Assembly: GCF_032464895.1 (NCBI RefSeq)
Contig: NZ_JAWDIC010000001.1
Span: 434,001 to 498,000 of the forward strand
DNA: 64,000 bases
Source: Phycicoccus sp. M110.8
Lineage (GTDB): Bacteria; Actinomycetota; Actinomycetes; Actinomycetales; Dermatophilaceae
Reading direction: 5' to 3'
The notes below the pieces were generated by a model. That model was not told the DNA's origin. It saw only the letters and a list, made by a program, of their open reading frames with translations, and ran no database searches. A program made the translations under genes and the position numbers. Positions 6,932-16,030 of the stretch are shown piece by piece (position 1 is the first letter of the stretch; each line of letters begins with the position of its first letter).

Positions 6932-8476
6932 ATGACCCTGAAGCTCGGTGTGGTCGCCGCCGTGGTGGCCGCCGGCCTCGGCCTCGCGGCCGGAGGCCCC
7001 GCGCTGGCTGCGTCCACCGCGCCTGCGCTGACCGGCACGGACCTGTCGGCGCAGGCGCCGGAGTCCGCGTTCCACGCGAAGGGGGCCGAGGCCGGCGCCG
7101 TCGCGTGCACGCGTCCCGCGCCTGACGGTCGCGTCTCGACGACCCTGCACTGCTACACCCCGGACCAGATCCGCGCGTTCTACGGGCTGGCACCCCTCAC
7201 CCCGAGCACCACGGACGGCGCCGGGCAGACCATCGTCCTCGTCGACTCCTACGGCAGCCCCACCGCCGCGCAGGACGTCGACTTCTTCGCCAAGACCTTC
7301 AACGGCCCAAAGCCCGACTTCGAGGCCGCCTTCCCCATCGGCAAGGTCGACTACACGCACGCCACGGGCAACGGCAGCGGCCAGGCGGGCCCGACGTCCG
7401 CCGAGGGCTGGGCCGGCGAGGCGAACCTCGACGTCCAGTGGGCGTACGCCATAGCCCCCAAGGCGCACATCGTCCTCATCGGCACCCCGGTCGCCGAGAC
7501 CCAGGGCGTGCAGGGCATGCCGAACATGATGAAGGCCATCGACTGGGCCGTCGCCAAGTACCCGGCCGGCACGGTGTTCTCGATGTCGTTCGGCACCAGC
7601 GAGGAGGCCTTCGGCGGCGCTTCTGCCGCAGGGCAGTTCGCCAAGTACGACCAGACCTTCCAGCGCGGGCTGGCCAAGCACGACACCTTCTTCGCCTCCT
7701 CCGGCGACGACGGATCCCTCGGCACCGGGCGGGCGCACCACCAGACCCAGACCGTCGACCACCCGTCGGTGAGCTACCCGAACTCCTCGCCCTACGTGAC
7801 CTCGGTCGGCGGCACCCAGGTGCAGTCGGGCTGGACGTGGAACCCGACGCAGGACAAGCCGTTCAACGACGACGGCAGCCGCAACCCGCTGTACTGGGCG
7901 TGGAACGAGGGCGGCAACACCCAGGCCGTCTGGAACGAGAGCTGGGCCGGCATCGGCACCGGCGGCGGCCAGTCGAGCGTCTACCCGCGGCCGTCGTGGC
8001 AGTCGGGTGTCGCGTCGGTGGTCGGCTCCCACCGCGGCGTCCCCGACGTCGCCTGGAACGCGGCCGTCAACGGTGGCGTGCTCGTCTACCACTCCTACTT
8101 CCAGAACCTCGACGGCGTGGCGTGGGGCGTCTTCGGCGGTACCTCCGCCTCCTCGCCGCAGGTCGCCGCGGTGACCGCGATCGCCAACGCCGCCCGCGCG
8201 GCCGCCGGCAAGCCGGGCATCGGCAACCTCAACGAGGCGATCTACGCGCCGTCGTTCCCGCGGGCCACCGCGTTCAGCGACGTCGTCGCCCACACCTACG
8301 GCACCGCCCCCAGCGGCGTCCTGCAGGACAACCGGATGTGGGAGTACGGCGCCGACGGGTTCGTGCACCCGGGACCGGTCGCGGGCTGGCCGACCACCGC
8401 GGGCTACGACCTCACCACCGGCTGGGGCAGCCCGAACGCGCCCGGCTACGTGACGGCGCTGACCGCGGCACCGTGA
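6932..8476 (+). CDS. Secreted serine-carboxyl peptidase, sedolisin family S53
   Basis: A 514-residue exported protease. A signal peptide covers about residues 1-27 (hydrophobic core, ending AALAAS-like). The sedolisin triad is visible: Glu163 and Asp167 in GEANLDVQWAYA, and Ser405 in GGTSASSPQ; SSGDDGS supplies the oxyanion-hole Asp. The C-terminal TTGWGSPNAP region matches the calcium-binding end. The segment before the catalytic domain is only ~70 residues, much shorter than the ~180-residue kumamolisin pro-domain, so maturation may differ. The ATG at 6932 follows GGGAG. A strong hairpin ends the gene. Confidence 0.92.
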   Translation: MTLKLGVVAAVVAAGLGLAAGGPALAASTAPALTGTDLSAQAPESAFHAKGAEAGAVACTRPAPDGRVSTTLHCYTPDQIRAFYGLAPLTPSTTDGAGQTIVLVDSYGSPTAAQDVDFFAKTFNGPKPDFEAAFPIGKVDYTHATGNGSGQAGPTSAEGWAGEANLDVQWAYAIAPKAHIVLIGTPVAETQGVQGMPNMMKAIDWAVAKYPAGTVFSMSFGTSEEAFGGASAAGQFAKYDQTFQRGLAKHDTFFASSGDDGSLGTGRAHHQTQTVDHPSVSYPNSSPYVTSVGGTQVQSGWTWNPTQDKPFNDDGSRNPLYWAWNEGGNTQAVWNESWAGIGTGGGQSSVYPRPSWQSGVASVVGSHRGVPDVAWNAAVNGGVLVYHSYFQNLDGVAWGVFGGTSASSPQVAAVTAIANAARAAAGKPGIGNLNEAIYAPSFPRATAFSDVVAHTYGTAPSGVLQDNRMWEYGADGFVHPGPVAGWPTTAGYDLTTGWGSPNAPGYVTALTAAP

Positions 8477-8559
8477 CGCAGGCTCGTCTCACGCACGTCG
8501 GGGCGGCGCAGACCGTGTGCCGAATCCGTTGTGAGGCAATGAGTGTGACGCACTGAGAA

Positions 8560-8597
8560 TGCGTCGGCCCGGGTCCCTGCGGACCCGGGCCGACGCA
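8560..8597. terminator. Bidirectional hairpin terminator
   Basis: A perfect 17-bp inverted repeat (arms 8560-8576 and 8581-8597, loop CTGC) lies between the convergent sedolisin and DUF1684 genes. There is no U-tract on either side. Confidence 0.88.
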
Positions 8598-8613
8598 CGT
8601 GCGCTGCAACAGG

Positions 8614-9237
8614 TCAGCCGTCGTAGCCCTCCGGCAGCAGCTCCCCGACCGGCGTGGCCGCGCCGATCCGGTTGGCCGGCGGGGCGAGCGGGCAGACCCA
8701 GCGGTAGTCGTAGACGCACGAAGGGTTGTAGGCGAAGTTGAGGTCGACCACCCAGTCCTCCCCGTCGCGGCCGAGGTCGCTGCCCTTGACCGTGTCGAGG
8801 ACGTAGCGGCCCGCGCCGTACGTCTCGGCCCCCGCCGACCCGTCGCGCAGCGGCAAGAAAACGCCGCCGCCGTAGGAGTCGAGCCACCACACGGCCACCT
8901 CGCCGAGGTCGCCGAGCGCGACCGTGCCGATCCCGCTGAACGGCACGACCCCGTCGGTGCCCGTCGTGAACTTCCAGCCGTCGAGCTCGGCCGGCACCAC
9001 CGGGACCGTGAACCGGAAGGCCGGGTCGTATGCCGCGTGCCGCATCCGCTGCCCCGGCCGCCGGGGCGACGCGGGGTGGGTCTCGAACAGCTCGGTCCGG
9101 CCCTGCACCCAGAGGGCGTGCGCGGCCGCGGGGTCGCGCTCGGCGCGCACCGCGGCATACAGGGCGTGCACCTCGCGTCTCCACGAGGCGACCTGGAGCG
9201 GCGGCGGGTAGGTGAGCTCGTCCTCGACGGCGGTCAT
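8614..9237 (-). CDS. DUF1684 family protein
   Basis: A 207-residue soluble protein with the DUF1684 pattern: GAGRYVLDTVKGSD, a DLNFAYNPSCVYD segment and a C-terminal CPLAPPANRI followed by GELLPEGY. The aromatic Asn-Pro-Ser-Cys region is the most conserved part of the family. Function is unknown; the fold is predicted to be beta-rich. It lies 7 bases downstream of the TMEM175 channel gene on the same strand, so the two probably share an mRNA. The window gives no metabolic clue. Confidence 0.87.
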   Translation of the reverse strand: MTAVEDELTYPPPLQVASWRREVHALYAAVRAERDPAAAHALWVQGRTELFETHPASPRRPGQRMRHAAYDPAFRFTVPVVPAELDGWKFTTGTDGVVPFSGIGTVALGDLGEVAVWWLDSYGGGVFLPLRDGSAGAETYGAGRYVLDTVKGSDLGRDGEDWVVDLNFAYNPSCVYDYRWVCPLAPPANRIGAATPVGELLPEGYDG

Positions 9238-9244
9238 GGTGGTC

Positions 9245-9835
9245 TCAGTCCTCCAGGGCGTGCTCGTGCACGAAGCGCTCGGCCCGGCGGTCAGGCACGA
9301 GCCAGGTGATGGCGACCGCGACGTAGGCGGCGACGCCCAGCCACGGCGAGATGAACGTCCCGAGGATGCCCAGGACGTAGACGACCGGGCTCAGCTTGCC
9401 CTTGAGGTCGCGCCCGAGCGCCTGGCGCAGCAGGCTCTCGCGGCCCTCGCGCCGGAAGATCGCCAGCTGCAGCACGTAGTAGGAGATCGCCGCGAGCAGC
9501 AGGTTGGCGCCGTAGACGCCGACGGGCAGCGGGGCGAACCGCGTGTCGTCCATCCACGCAGTCGTGAACGGCACCAGCGACAGCATGAACAGCAGCGCGA
9601 GGTTGGCCCACAGGATCGCTCCGCTGACGTACCGCACCAGCTGGAACATGTGGTGGTGGTTGTTCCAGTAGATGCCGATGTAGACGAAGCTCAGCAGGTA
9701 GGTGAGCAGCCCCACCAGCGAGGGCCGGAGCGCCTCGAACGTCGGCTCCTCCGGGACCTTGAGCTCCAGCACCATGATCGTGATGAGGATCGCCAGGACA
9801 CCGTCGCTGAACGCCTCGAGCCGCCCGGTCCGCAT
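9245..9835 (-). CDS. TMEM175-family potassium channel (DUF1211)
   Basis: A 196-residue membrane protein with six predicted helices. The N-terminal RLEAFSDGVLAI motif (FSDGV) lines the pore in bacterial TMEM175 channels. YWNNHHHMFQ and a short C-terminal tail also fit. Bacterial members are single-repeat channels that assemble as tetramers in the cell membrane. The ATG at 9835 is supported by a TAGACT −10 element six bases upstream. It is followed closely by the DUF1684 gene. Confidence 0.92.
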   Translation of the reverse strand: MRTGRLEAFSDGVLAILITIMVLELKVPEEPTFEALRPSLVGLLTYLLSFVYIGIYWNNHHHMFQLVRYVSGAILWANLALLFMLSLVPFTTAWMDDTRFAPLPVGVYGANLLLAAISYYVLQLAIFRREGRESLLRQALGRDLKGKLSPVVYVLGILGTFISPWLGVAAYVAVAITWLVPDRRAERFVHEHALED

Positions 9836-9841
9836 GCGGGA

Positions 9842-9847
9842 AGTCTA
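9842..9847 (-). promoter_or_regulatory. −10 element of a leaderless promoter (TMEM175)
   Basis: TAGACT on the minus strand, six bases before the ATG at 9835, with no ribosome-binding sequence between. Confidence 0.6.
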
Positions 9848-9968
9848 GGCACGTGCGGGAAGGCGGTCGGGCACGTCCTGTTTGCTCGGATTGCCCCTTT
9901 GCGCCGGCCGGGAGAGGTTGGAGGGGAGCCGCCCGTCCGGGTCGCGGCCACCGACGAAGGGGACTTCC

Positions 9969-11153
9969 GTGAAGGCACTGACGTGGCAGGGCAAGCGCGA
10001 CGTGCGGGTCGAGGAGGTGCCCGACCCGACGATCCAGGAGCCGAACGACGCCATCATCAAGGTGACGTCGACCGCCATCTGCGGCTCGGACCTGCACCTG
10101 TACGAGGTGCTCGGCGCCTACCTCACCCCCGGTGACGTCCTCGGGCACGAGACGATGGGCGTCGTCGAGGAGGTCGGCCCCGAGGTCACCCACATCAAGC
10201 CCGGCGACCGGGTCGTGATCCCGTTCAACATCTCGTGCGGCTCGTGCTGGATGTGCGAGCGCGGCTTCATGGCCCAGTGCGAGACGACCCAGGTCAAGGA
10301 CCAGGGCAAGGGCGCGACGCTCTTCGGCTACACCAGCCTGTACGGCGCCGTGCCCGGTGGCCAGGCCGAGTACCTGCGGGTGCCGCAGGCCCAGTTCGGG
10401 CCGATCAAGGTGCCGGACGAGATGCCGGACACCCGCTTCCTCTACCTGTCCGACATCCTGCCCACGGCTTGGCAGGGCGTGCAGTATGCCGACGCGAAGC
10501 CGGGCGACACCATCGCCGTCGTGGGGCTGGGGCCCGTGGGGCAGTTCGCCACGCGGATCGCCAAGCAGCTAGGGGCCGAGCGGGTCATCGGCGTGGACCT
10601 CGTGCCCGAGCGGCTGGCGCTGGCCGCCCAGCACGGCATCGAGACCCTCGACCTGCGTGAGGTCGACGACGCGGCGGACGCCCTCATCGAGATGACCGGC
10701 GGGCGTGGCCCGGACGGCATCCTCGAGGCGGTGGGCATGGAGGCGCACGGCTCCCCCAGCGCCAAGGCCGCGCAGACCGCGGTGGGGCTGCTGCCCGACG
10801 CGGTCGCCAAGCCGCTCATCGACCGCATGGCCATCGACCGGCTCGACGCCCTGACCACCTGCCTCAAGGCGGTCCGGCGCGCGGGGACGGTCTCTGTGAG
10901 CGGCGTCTACGGCGGTGAGGTCGACCCGCTGCCGATGATGGAGATGTTCGACCGCGGCATCACGATGCGGATGGGCCAGTGCCACGTGAAGCGCTGGATC
11001 GACGACATCATGCCGCTCGTCCTCGACCCGGCCGACCCGCTGGGCACCGAGGACCTGGCGACGCACCTGCTGCCGCTGGCCGAGGCGCCGCACGGGTACG
11101 ACATCTTCCAGAAGAAGGAGGACGGGTGCGTCAAGGTGGTCCTGCAGCCGTGA
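9969..11153 (+). CDS. Zinc-dependent alcohol dehydrogenase, formaldehyde-dehydrogenase-like
   Basis: A 394-residue medium-chain dehydrogenase. CGSDLHLYEV and GHETMGVVEEVG carry the catalytic-zinc Cys and His/Glu residues, and the Cys-rich lobe CGSCWMCERGFMAQC binds structural zinc. The Rossmann motif is VVGLGPVGQFATRIAKQLGA. The insertion between the strands and the length resemble glutathione-independent formaldehyde dehydrogenases, but the substrate is not certain. The GTG at 9969 follows an AAGGGGA sequence. It overlaps the next SDR gene by GTGA, so they form one transcription unit. Confidence 0.91.
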   Translation: MKALTWQGKRDVRVEEVPDPTIQEPNDAIIKVTSTAICGSDLHLYEVLGAYLTPGDVLGHETMGVVEEVGPEVTHIKPGDRVVIPFNISCGSCWMCERGFMAQCETTQVKDQGKGATLFGYTSLYGAVPGGQAEYLRVPQAQFGPIKVPDEMPDTRFLYLSDILPTAWQGVQYADAKPGDTIAVVGLGPVGQFATRIAKQLGAERVIGVDLVPERLALAAQHGIETLDLREVDDAADALIEMTGGRGPDGILEAVGMEAHGSPSAKAAQTAVGLLPDAVAKPLIDRMAIDRLDALTTCLKAVRRAGTVSVSGVYGGEVDPLPMMEMFDRGITMRMGQCHVKRWIDDIMPLVLDPADPLGTEDLATHLLPLAEAPHGYDIFQKKEDGCVKVVLQP

Positions 11154-12151
11154 CGCGGTCGTCGGGAGGGGCGGCCTCCCGCGGCAGGGCGGTCCTCGTC
11201 ACCGGGGCCTCGAGCGGAGTCGGCCGCGCCACAGCCCTGCAGCTCGCGGCCGAGGGCGCCGACGTCGTGCTGCTGTCGCGGTCGGCGTCGGTGCTGGCCG
11301 AGGTGCACCGCGACTGCGAGGCGCACGGCGTGCGGGCGGTCGTGACCGTCGCCGACATCACCGACCGGGATGCGCTGGAGGCCGCCTTCGACACGGCGGT
11401 GCGAGAGCTGGGGCGGCTGGACGGCGTCGTGCACTCGGCGGCCGCGCTGGCGTACGGGCGGTTCGAGGACGTGCCACCGGATGTCTTCGACAAGGCGGTG
11501 CTGACGACGCTCGGCGGGACGGCCAACGTGGCCCGGTGCGCGCTTGCTGCGTTTGCCGGGTTCGGGGGCGGCAGCCTCGTGGTCGTCGGGTCGCTGCTGG
11601 GCAAGATCAGCACGCCGTTCATGAGCTCGTACGTGACGCCGAAGTGGGGGGTGCACGGCCTCGTGCGCACCCTGCAGATCGAGGCACGCACGACGCCCGA
11701 CACCCATGTGAGCCTGGTCTGGCCCGGTGGCGTGGACACGCCCGTCTACCTCCAGGCCGGCACGTACCTGAAGCGGCACGGCCGGCCGCCGCCCCCGGTC
11801 GACCCGCCGGAGAAGGTCGCGCGAGCCGTCGTCGCGGCCCTGTGGCGACCGCGCCGCGAGGTGTCGGTCGGGTTGGCCAACCCGATCACCGTGACCGGGT
11901 TCCGTGTGTTCCCAGGGCTTTTCGACGTGCTCGTCACTCCGCTGATGAAGCTCGGCGGTCTGTCCCGCGGGGAGGTCGATGACTCACCCGGCAACGTCCT
12001 GTCGCCGACGCCGGAGGGCGAGGCGGTCCATGGCCGGTGGGGCCGGCAGTGGCTGCGGCCGGTCGCCACGGTCGGCTTGGGCGTCGTCGCCGCGGGCGCT
12101 GGCTTGGCGGCCTCGGCCGTCCGCGGCGTCAACCGCGCGGGGAGGCCATGA
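11150..12151 (+). CDS. Short-chain dehydrogenase/reductase with C-terminal membrane segment
   Basis: A 333-residue SDR. TGASSGVGRATA is the cofactor glycine motif, VVGSLLGKIS supplies the catalytic Ser, and YVTPKWG is the YxxxK pair. The Arg/Ser residues after the first strand suggest NADP preference. Beyond the ~260-residue SDR core lies an extension ending in a hydrophobic helix (~residues 300-325), so it may be membrane-associated. The GTG overlaps the stop of the alcohol dehydrogenase (GTGA), suggesting both oxidise or reduce related compounds. Confidence 0.88.
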   Translation: MTRSSGGAASRGRAVLVTGASSGVGRATALQLAAEGADVVLLSRSASVLAEVHRDCEAHGVRAVVTVADITDRDALEAAFDTAVRELGRLDGVVHSAAALAYGRFEDVPPDVFDKAVLTTLGGTANVARCALAAFAGFGGGSLVVVGSLLGKISTPFMSSYVTPKWGVHGLVRTLQIEARTTPDTHVSLVWPGGVDTPVYLQAGTYLKRHGRPPPPVDPPEKVARAVVAALWRPRREVSVGLANPITVTGFRVFPGLFDVLVTPLMKLGGLSRGEVDDSPGNVLSPTPEGEAVHGRWGRQWLRPVATVGLGVVAAGAGLAASAVRGVNRAGRP

Positions 12152-12164
12152 CGCGCCGCGCCGG

Positions 12165-12686
12165 CTACTGGACGTGGGCCGGGTCGCGGCGCTGGCTGGT
12201 CGCCCCGGTCGCTGAGGGGGCGGTGCGCGGCCAGGTCCAGGCGTACCGCACGATGAGGGCGAGGACGACGAGCTCCAGCACCACGCCGAAGCCGTAGTAG
12301 TAGAGGTAGAACCCGCCCGCCACGTTGAAGACCGTGGGCAGGACGTAGAGCGCGGCCACGACGAGGTTGATGATGCGGTTCGCCCGGGGGGCCAGCACCG
12401 CCGACAGCACGACCATGAAGATCGGGACGGACACGAGGGTCAGGGCGCTGATCGAGAAGGTCTGCGAGAGGTCGAACGTGTGGACCTTCCCGTCGAGGAT
12501 GTCCGTGATGGTGCCGGGCGTGTAGAAGCCGAGGATGTCCACGTAGGCGTAGAGGAGGACGAAGCTCGTCCAGGCTGCGACGAGCTTGGCCCTCACCGGG
12601 AGTCGCTGGTCCTCGAGGGTGGCTGCGGTGGGTTGGCGGGTGCTCACGACGGGCTCCGTTTCGCTGGTGGGGATCGGTGCGTCCAC
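12165..12686 (-). CDS. DUF6326-type integral membrane protein
   Basis: A 173-residue protein with four predicted membrane helices. The first part, KLVAAWTSFVLLYAYVDILG followed by FYTPGTITDILDGKV, matches what I recall of the DUF6326 family. The polar N- and C-termini are cytoplasmic by the positive-inside rule. No function is known. It is convergent with the SDR gene (13-bp gap) and divergent from the histidine kinase gene. Confidence 0.75.
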   Translation of the reverse strand: MDAPIPTSETEPVVSTRQPTAATLEDQRLPVRAKLVAAWTSFVLLYAYVDILGFYTPGTITDILDGKVHTFDLSQTFSISALTLVSVPIFMVVLSAVLAPRANRIINLVVAALYVLPTVFNVAGGFYLYYYGFGVVLELVVLALIVRYAWTWPRTAPSATGATSQRRDPAHVQ

Positions 12687-12798
12687 GATGGCCGGAAGCC
12701 GGCGTCGGGCACGTCCGCCCCGAGGCCGCAGTTCGCCTGGCCGGTGGCACGGTCCGCCTCTTGTACTTTCGGCCGGTACGCCGGGTCGCCCCGGTCCC

Positions 12799-12804
12799 TA
12801 GGCT
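12799..12804 (+). promoter_or_regulatory. −10 element of a leaderless promoter (histidine kinase)
   Basis: TAGGCT lies six bases before the GTG at 12811, the recurring leaderless arrangement of this window. Confidence 0.6.
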
Positions 12805-12810
12805 GCAGCC

Positions 12811-13956
12811 GTGGTCACCGTCCGCAGCCGGCGCTCCCCCTGGGACGAACCCCGGCCTGCGGACGTCCCACCCGTCGGCCGTCTCGACCGGCTGCTGGTC
12901 GGCCTGTTCGCGGTCAGCGTCCTGGTCGAGGGCATCGTCCGGCCGGGTCTGGCCTGGCGCCCTCTCGTGACGGTGCTCGCCCTTGCGCTTGCGCCTGCCC
13001 TGCTCTGGCGGCGGCAGCGCCCCCTGGTGGCTGCCCTGGTGGGGTGGGGCGTTGCCGGGCTGCTCTCGGTGCTCGAGCTGGCTGGGCACGGCGGGGAGGT
13101 CGGCCTCTACTCGATGATGGCCGTCCTGGTCCTGCTCTACTCCGTCGTGCGGTGGGGCTCGGGGCGGGAAATCGTTGTGGGCACGGCCTTCGTGACGGTC
13201 GTCGTCGCGCTGGGGATGTATGCCGCGTCGGCCGGCTGGGCGGAGCTCTTCGGCGGGATCGCGCTCCTGCTGTTCCTCGTCGCCCTCGCGGCCGTGTTCC
13301 GCTACCGCGCAGACCTCTGGCAGCGCCAGCAGCGCGAGATCCGCAACCAGGAGCGGGTGGCACTGGCCCGCGAGCTGCACGACACCGTGGCCCACCACGT
13401 CTCCGCCATCGCGGTGCAGGCGCAGGCCGGTGGTGTGGTCGCCGGCCTCCAGCCGGAGAAGGCTGCCGAGGTCCTGGCCGCGATCGAGTCCGAGGCGTCG
13501 CGGACCCTCGCGGAGATGAGGTCCATGGTGCAGGTGCTGCGCGAGGACGAGGACGTCGACTACGCGCCGCAGCGGGGTGTGGCGGACCTCCCCGCGATGG
13601 CGCGGACCGATGCGATGCCCACTGTCGAGGTCTCGCTGGACGGCGCATTGTCTCCGTTGGCACCGACCGTAGACGCCGCGCTTTACCGGCTCGCGCAGGA
13701 GTCACTCACCAACTCTCTACGGCACGCCACAGGCGCGACCCGCGTTGCGATCGACATACGCCGGGACGGGAGCGTCGTCCGGCTCCGTGTCAGCGACGAC
13801 GGGCGGACCGAGCCGGGGGCAGCGCCGGGGCCTGGGTTCGGCCTGCTGGGCATGACCGAGCGTGCCCACCTCCTCGGCGGGTCGCTCTCCGCCGGCCCGA
13901 GTCCGGACGGTGGCTGGGTGGTCGAGGCCGTGCTGCCCGCGGAGGCTCCCGCATGA
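12811..13956 (+). CDS. Sensor histidine kinase (NarL-type two-component system)
   Basis: A 381-residue membrane kinase of the HisKA_3 class. Residues ~28-170 hold four to five membrane helices with almost no extracytoplasmic domain, so the signal is probably sensed within the membrane. ARELHDTVAHHVSAI carries the phosphorylated His190. The ATPase part shows AQESLTNSLRHA (N-box), RVSDDG and GFGLLGMTERA. The GTG at 12811 is fixed by a −10 element six bases upstream. The stop overlaps the response regulator (ATGA). The signal and targets are unknown. Confidence 0.94.
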   Translation: MVTVRSRRSPWDEPRPADVPPVGRLDRLLVGLFAVSVLVEGIVRPGLAWRPLVTVLALALAPALLWRRQRPLVAALVGWGVAGLLSVLELAGHGGEVGLYSMMAVLVLLYSVVRWGSGREIVVGTAFVTVVVALGMYAASAGWAELFGGIALLLFLVALAAVFRYRADLWQRQQREIRNQERVALARELHDTVAHHVSAIAVQAQAGGVVAGLQPEKAAEVLAAIESEASRTLAEMRSMVQVLREDEDVDYAPQRGVADLPAMARTDAMPTVEVSLDGALSPLAPTVDAALYRLAQESLTNSLRHATGATRVAIDIRRDGSVVRLRVSDDGRTEPGAAPGPGFGLLGMTERAHLLGGSLSAGPSPDGGWVVEAVLPAEAPA

Positions 13957-14609
13957 GCATCCGCGTCGTCGTCGCGGACGACCAGGACCTGGTCCGGACG
14001 GGCCTGGTGATGATCCTCGGCGCGCAACCCGACATCGAGGTCGTCGGCGAGGCTGCAGACGGGCTCGCAGCGCTCGACCTGGCGACCCGGCTGCGCCCCG
14101 ACGTCCTCCTGGTCGACATCCGGATGCCCGGCCTCGACGGCGTCGAGGTGACGCGGCGACTCGCCGGACCGGACGTTGCGGATCCGATGGCGGTCGTGGT
14201 GATCACCACCTTCGACCTCGACGAGTACGTCCTCGGCGCCCTGCGCGCCGGCGCCCGCGGCTTCCTGCTCAAGGACGCCGGGCCGCAGCTCCTCGTGCAG
14301 GCCATTCACGCCGCGGCCAACGGGGACGCGCTGATCGCCCCCAACGTCACCCGCCGGCTGCTCGCGACCTTCGCCGACCAGGCGCCGGCTGTACCGGTCC
14401 AGCCCATCGACCCGCTCACCCCGCGCGAGGAGGAGGTGCTCGCACTGGTGGCCCGGGGCCGGACCAACGCCGAGATCGCCACCGAGCTCTTCGTCGGTCT
14501 GAGCACGGTCAAGGCCCACGTCGCCTCGCTCATGACCAAGCTCGGTGCCCGCAACCGCGTCGAGATCGCCATGTGGGCCCACGACACCAGACGCGCGAGA
14601 TCCGAATAG
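13953..14609 (+). CDS. Response regulator, NarL/FixJ family
   Basis: A 218-residue cytoplasmic regulator. The receiver domain (1-125) has the acidic pair in VVVADDQDL, phospho-acceptor Asp55 in LLVDIRMPG and the Lys in FLLKDAG. The C-terminal LuxR-type HTH is LTPREEEVLALVARGRTN followed by LSTVKAHVASLMTKLG. It overlaps the kinase gene by ATGA, so kinase and regulator are made together. Its target promoters may include its own operon, but no repeat operator was visible. Confidence 0.96.
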   Translation: MSIRVVVADDQDLVRTGLVMILGAQPDIEVVGEAADGLAALDLATRLRPDVLLVDIRMPGLDGVEVTRRLAGPDVADPMAVVVITTFDLDEYVLGALRAGARGFLLKDAGPQLLVQAIHAAANGDALIAPNVTRRLLATFADQAPAVPVQPIDPLTPREEEVLALVARGRTNAEIATELFVGLSTVKAHVASLMTKLGARNRVEIAMWAHDTRRARSE

Positions 14610-14695
14610 CGCAGTCCGGGGAGCAGCGTCATACGGCCGCGTGGCGGCCTCAGCGTCAGTATCGGGATACCCCAGAGTTGGCGCGCGAAGAGTTG

Positions 14696-15139
14696 TTACG
14701 CCCGCTCGAAGATGAGGTCGAAGTCCTTACGCCAAGTTGATCCCTGATCCTCAGATGCCTCCCAACGACCGGCCACCCGGTGCGGCTCCACGTCAGCGAT
14801 GAATCGCTGGAACATGTCAGGATCCTCGCGACTCAAGGTCCACTTCGAGTCGTCGAACGTCATGTCAAAGACCCGGCAGACACCCCGCTCGTCGTGATAC
14901 AGCGCCGTGTACGCGTCCCGCGTGTCACTGCGACCGAGGACCAGGACCATCTCACTCGTGGCGCTTCCGACGTCGCCCTCCATCGTCCAGCGGAAGACCA
15001 CGAATGCGTCGCCGAGCCACTCGACTGTCGCCGAGCCTGGCACCTCCAGGTCCGCAGGCTCAAGGAACCAAGCATTTCGCATCGTCGTCCGCCACGGACC
15101 CATCAGGACACTCAACCGCGCCATGGCCTGGTTGCGCAT
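14696..15139 (-). CDS. Hypothetical protein, DUF1579-like
   Basis: A 147-residue soluble protein resembling DUF1579 proteins (opening with a LSVLMGPWRTTM-like segment, then a beta-rich body with FVVFRWTMEGD and LYHDERGVCRVFDM). Such proteins fold as lipocalin-like barrels and may bind small ligands; this is a weak resemblance. I chose the ATG at 15139 because a GAGGAGAG ribosome-binding sequence precedes it; longer in-frame starts lack one. Its neighbours give no functional clue. Confidence 0.62.
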   Translation of the reverse strand: MRNQAMARLSVLMGPWRTTMRNAWFLEPADLEVPGSATVEWLGDAFVVFRWTMEGDVGSATSEMVLVLGRSDTRDAYTALYHDERGVCRVFDMTFDDSKWTLSREDPDMFQRFIADVEPHRVAGRWEASEDQGSTWRKDFDLIFERA

Positions 15140-15625
15140 CGCTCTCCTCAACGTTGACACGGACCGACTGGTGGGTGACCAAGCTGATCGACCAGACATG
15201 GTCAGAGCTCTATCTCATGCTCCCGCCGCAATCCGCTCAGTCAAGCAACTGTCGCAAACGTGCGCCATCTCGTCGCCGAGCCGGCGCCGGTCGTGACATC
15301 GGTGTCATGCCGATGTACGCACGGCGTCCTTTCCCCGAGGGCCTCGGATACTGGCACCAGCGACGGCCTTCGCCATGGCACGGCGGTGCGGTTGTCAGGA
15401 CAAAGGTCCTAGACGGAGCCCGGACGGCTTACCAGAATGTCGACTACGCGACGTATGGGGGAATGTCCGTCCCACCCCTCACCAGCGCGCGTAGGACGCC
15501 CACGCCCAACAAGCCCGCGTGGGCGTCCGCTCCATGTAGAGATGCAACCTCGCGCGCATTCCGCGACTAGGGCGTGGGTCTTTCCGCGGCGATGGGGCTT
15601 GCCCCGGTAGATCCCCAACCATCCG
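15140..15625. other. Gene-poor gap
   Basis: No convincing gene is present. The plus-strand frame reaching 15570 is open but has irregular composition and no ribosome-binding site. The only clear structure is the hairpin at 15494-15528. Together with 16-25 kb, this stretch belongs to the looser part of the window. Confidence 0.5.
15494..15528. terminator. Hairpin, probable terminator
   Basis: A perfect 12-bp inverted repeat (GGACGCCCACGC at 15494-15505, complement at 15517-15528, loop of 11). It lies downstream of the membrane protein gene 15626-16030 on the minus strand. No U-tract is present. Confidence 0.6.
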
Positions 15626-16030
15626 TCAGCTCCAGAGACCTTGGGCCACCAGCGCGACGAAGGGTGGGACGCTCGATCCGATCGTTCCTCGGATGCTCCC
15701 GCCACGGGGTTGCCACTTTCCGAGCAGATCGGCGAGTCCCATGGCCAGGCTCGAGAGCAACAGGTACCAGGCGGCCACCAGCATCACCACGAGCCCCGAA
15801 CCCACGTACTCGTTGTGCAACATCCATACGCCTACGCCGACTGCAGCAGCGCCCAGCAAGTTCCGAGCTCCAATGCAGAAAGCCCGCAATTCAACGTCGC
15901 TCCGGTTGGTGAACTCGACGCCCAGGAAGTTTTTGGCCCACGGCCGGTCGAGCAAGAACATCTCGACGGGAGCCACGCAGATCAGAATCACCGCGTCAAT
16001 GATGAGGACGATCTCGGCCACGCCGTTCAT
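15626..16030 (-). CDS. Small integral membrane protein, DUF1304-like
   Basis: A 134-residue protein with four hydrophobic helices and short loops. The overall plan, with a conserved aromatic/Asn stretch after helix 1 (ARNLLGAAAVGVGVW), recalls DUF1304 proteins, but the match is by eye only. No catalytic residues stand out. It is flanked by gaps on both sides and appears to be transcribed alone. Function unknown. Confidence 0.68.
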   Translation of the reverse strand: MNGVAEIVLIIDAVILICVAPVEMFLLDRPWAKNFLGVEFTNRSDVELRAFCIGARNLLGAAAVGVGVWMLHNEYVGSGLVVMLVAAWYLLLSSLAMGLADLLGKWQPRGGSIRGTIGSSVPPFVALVAQGLWS

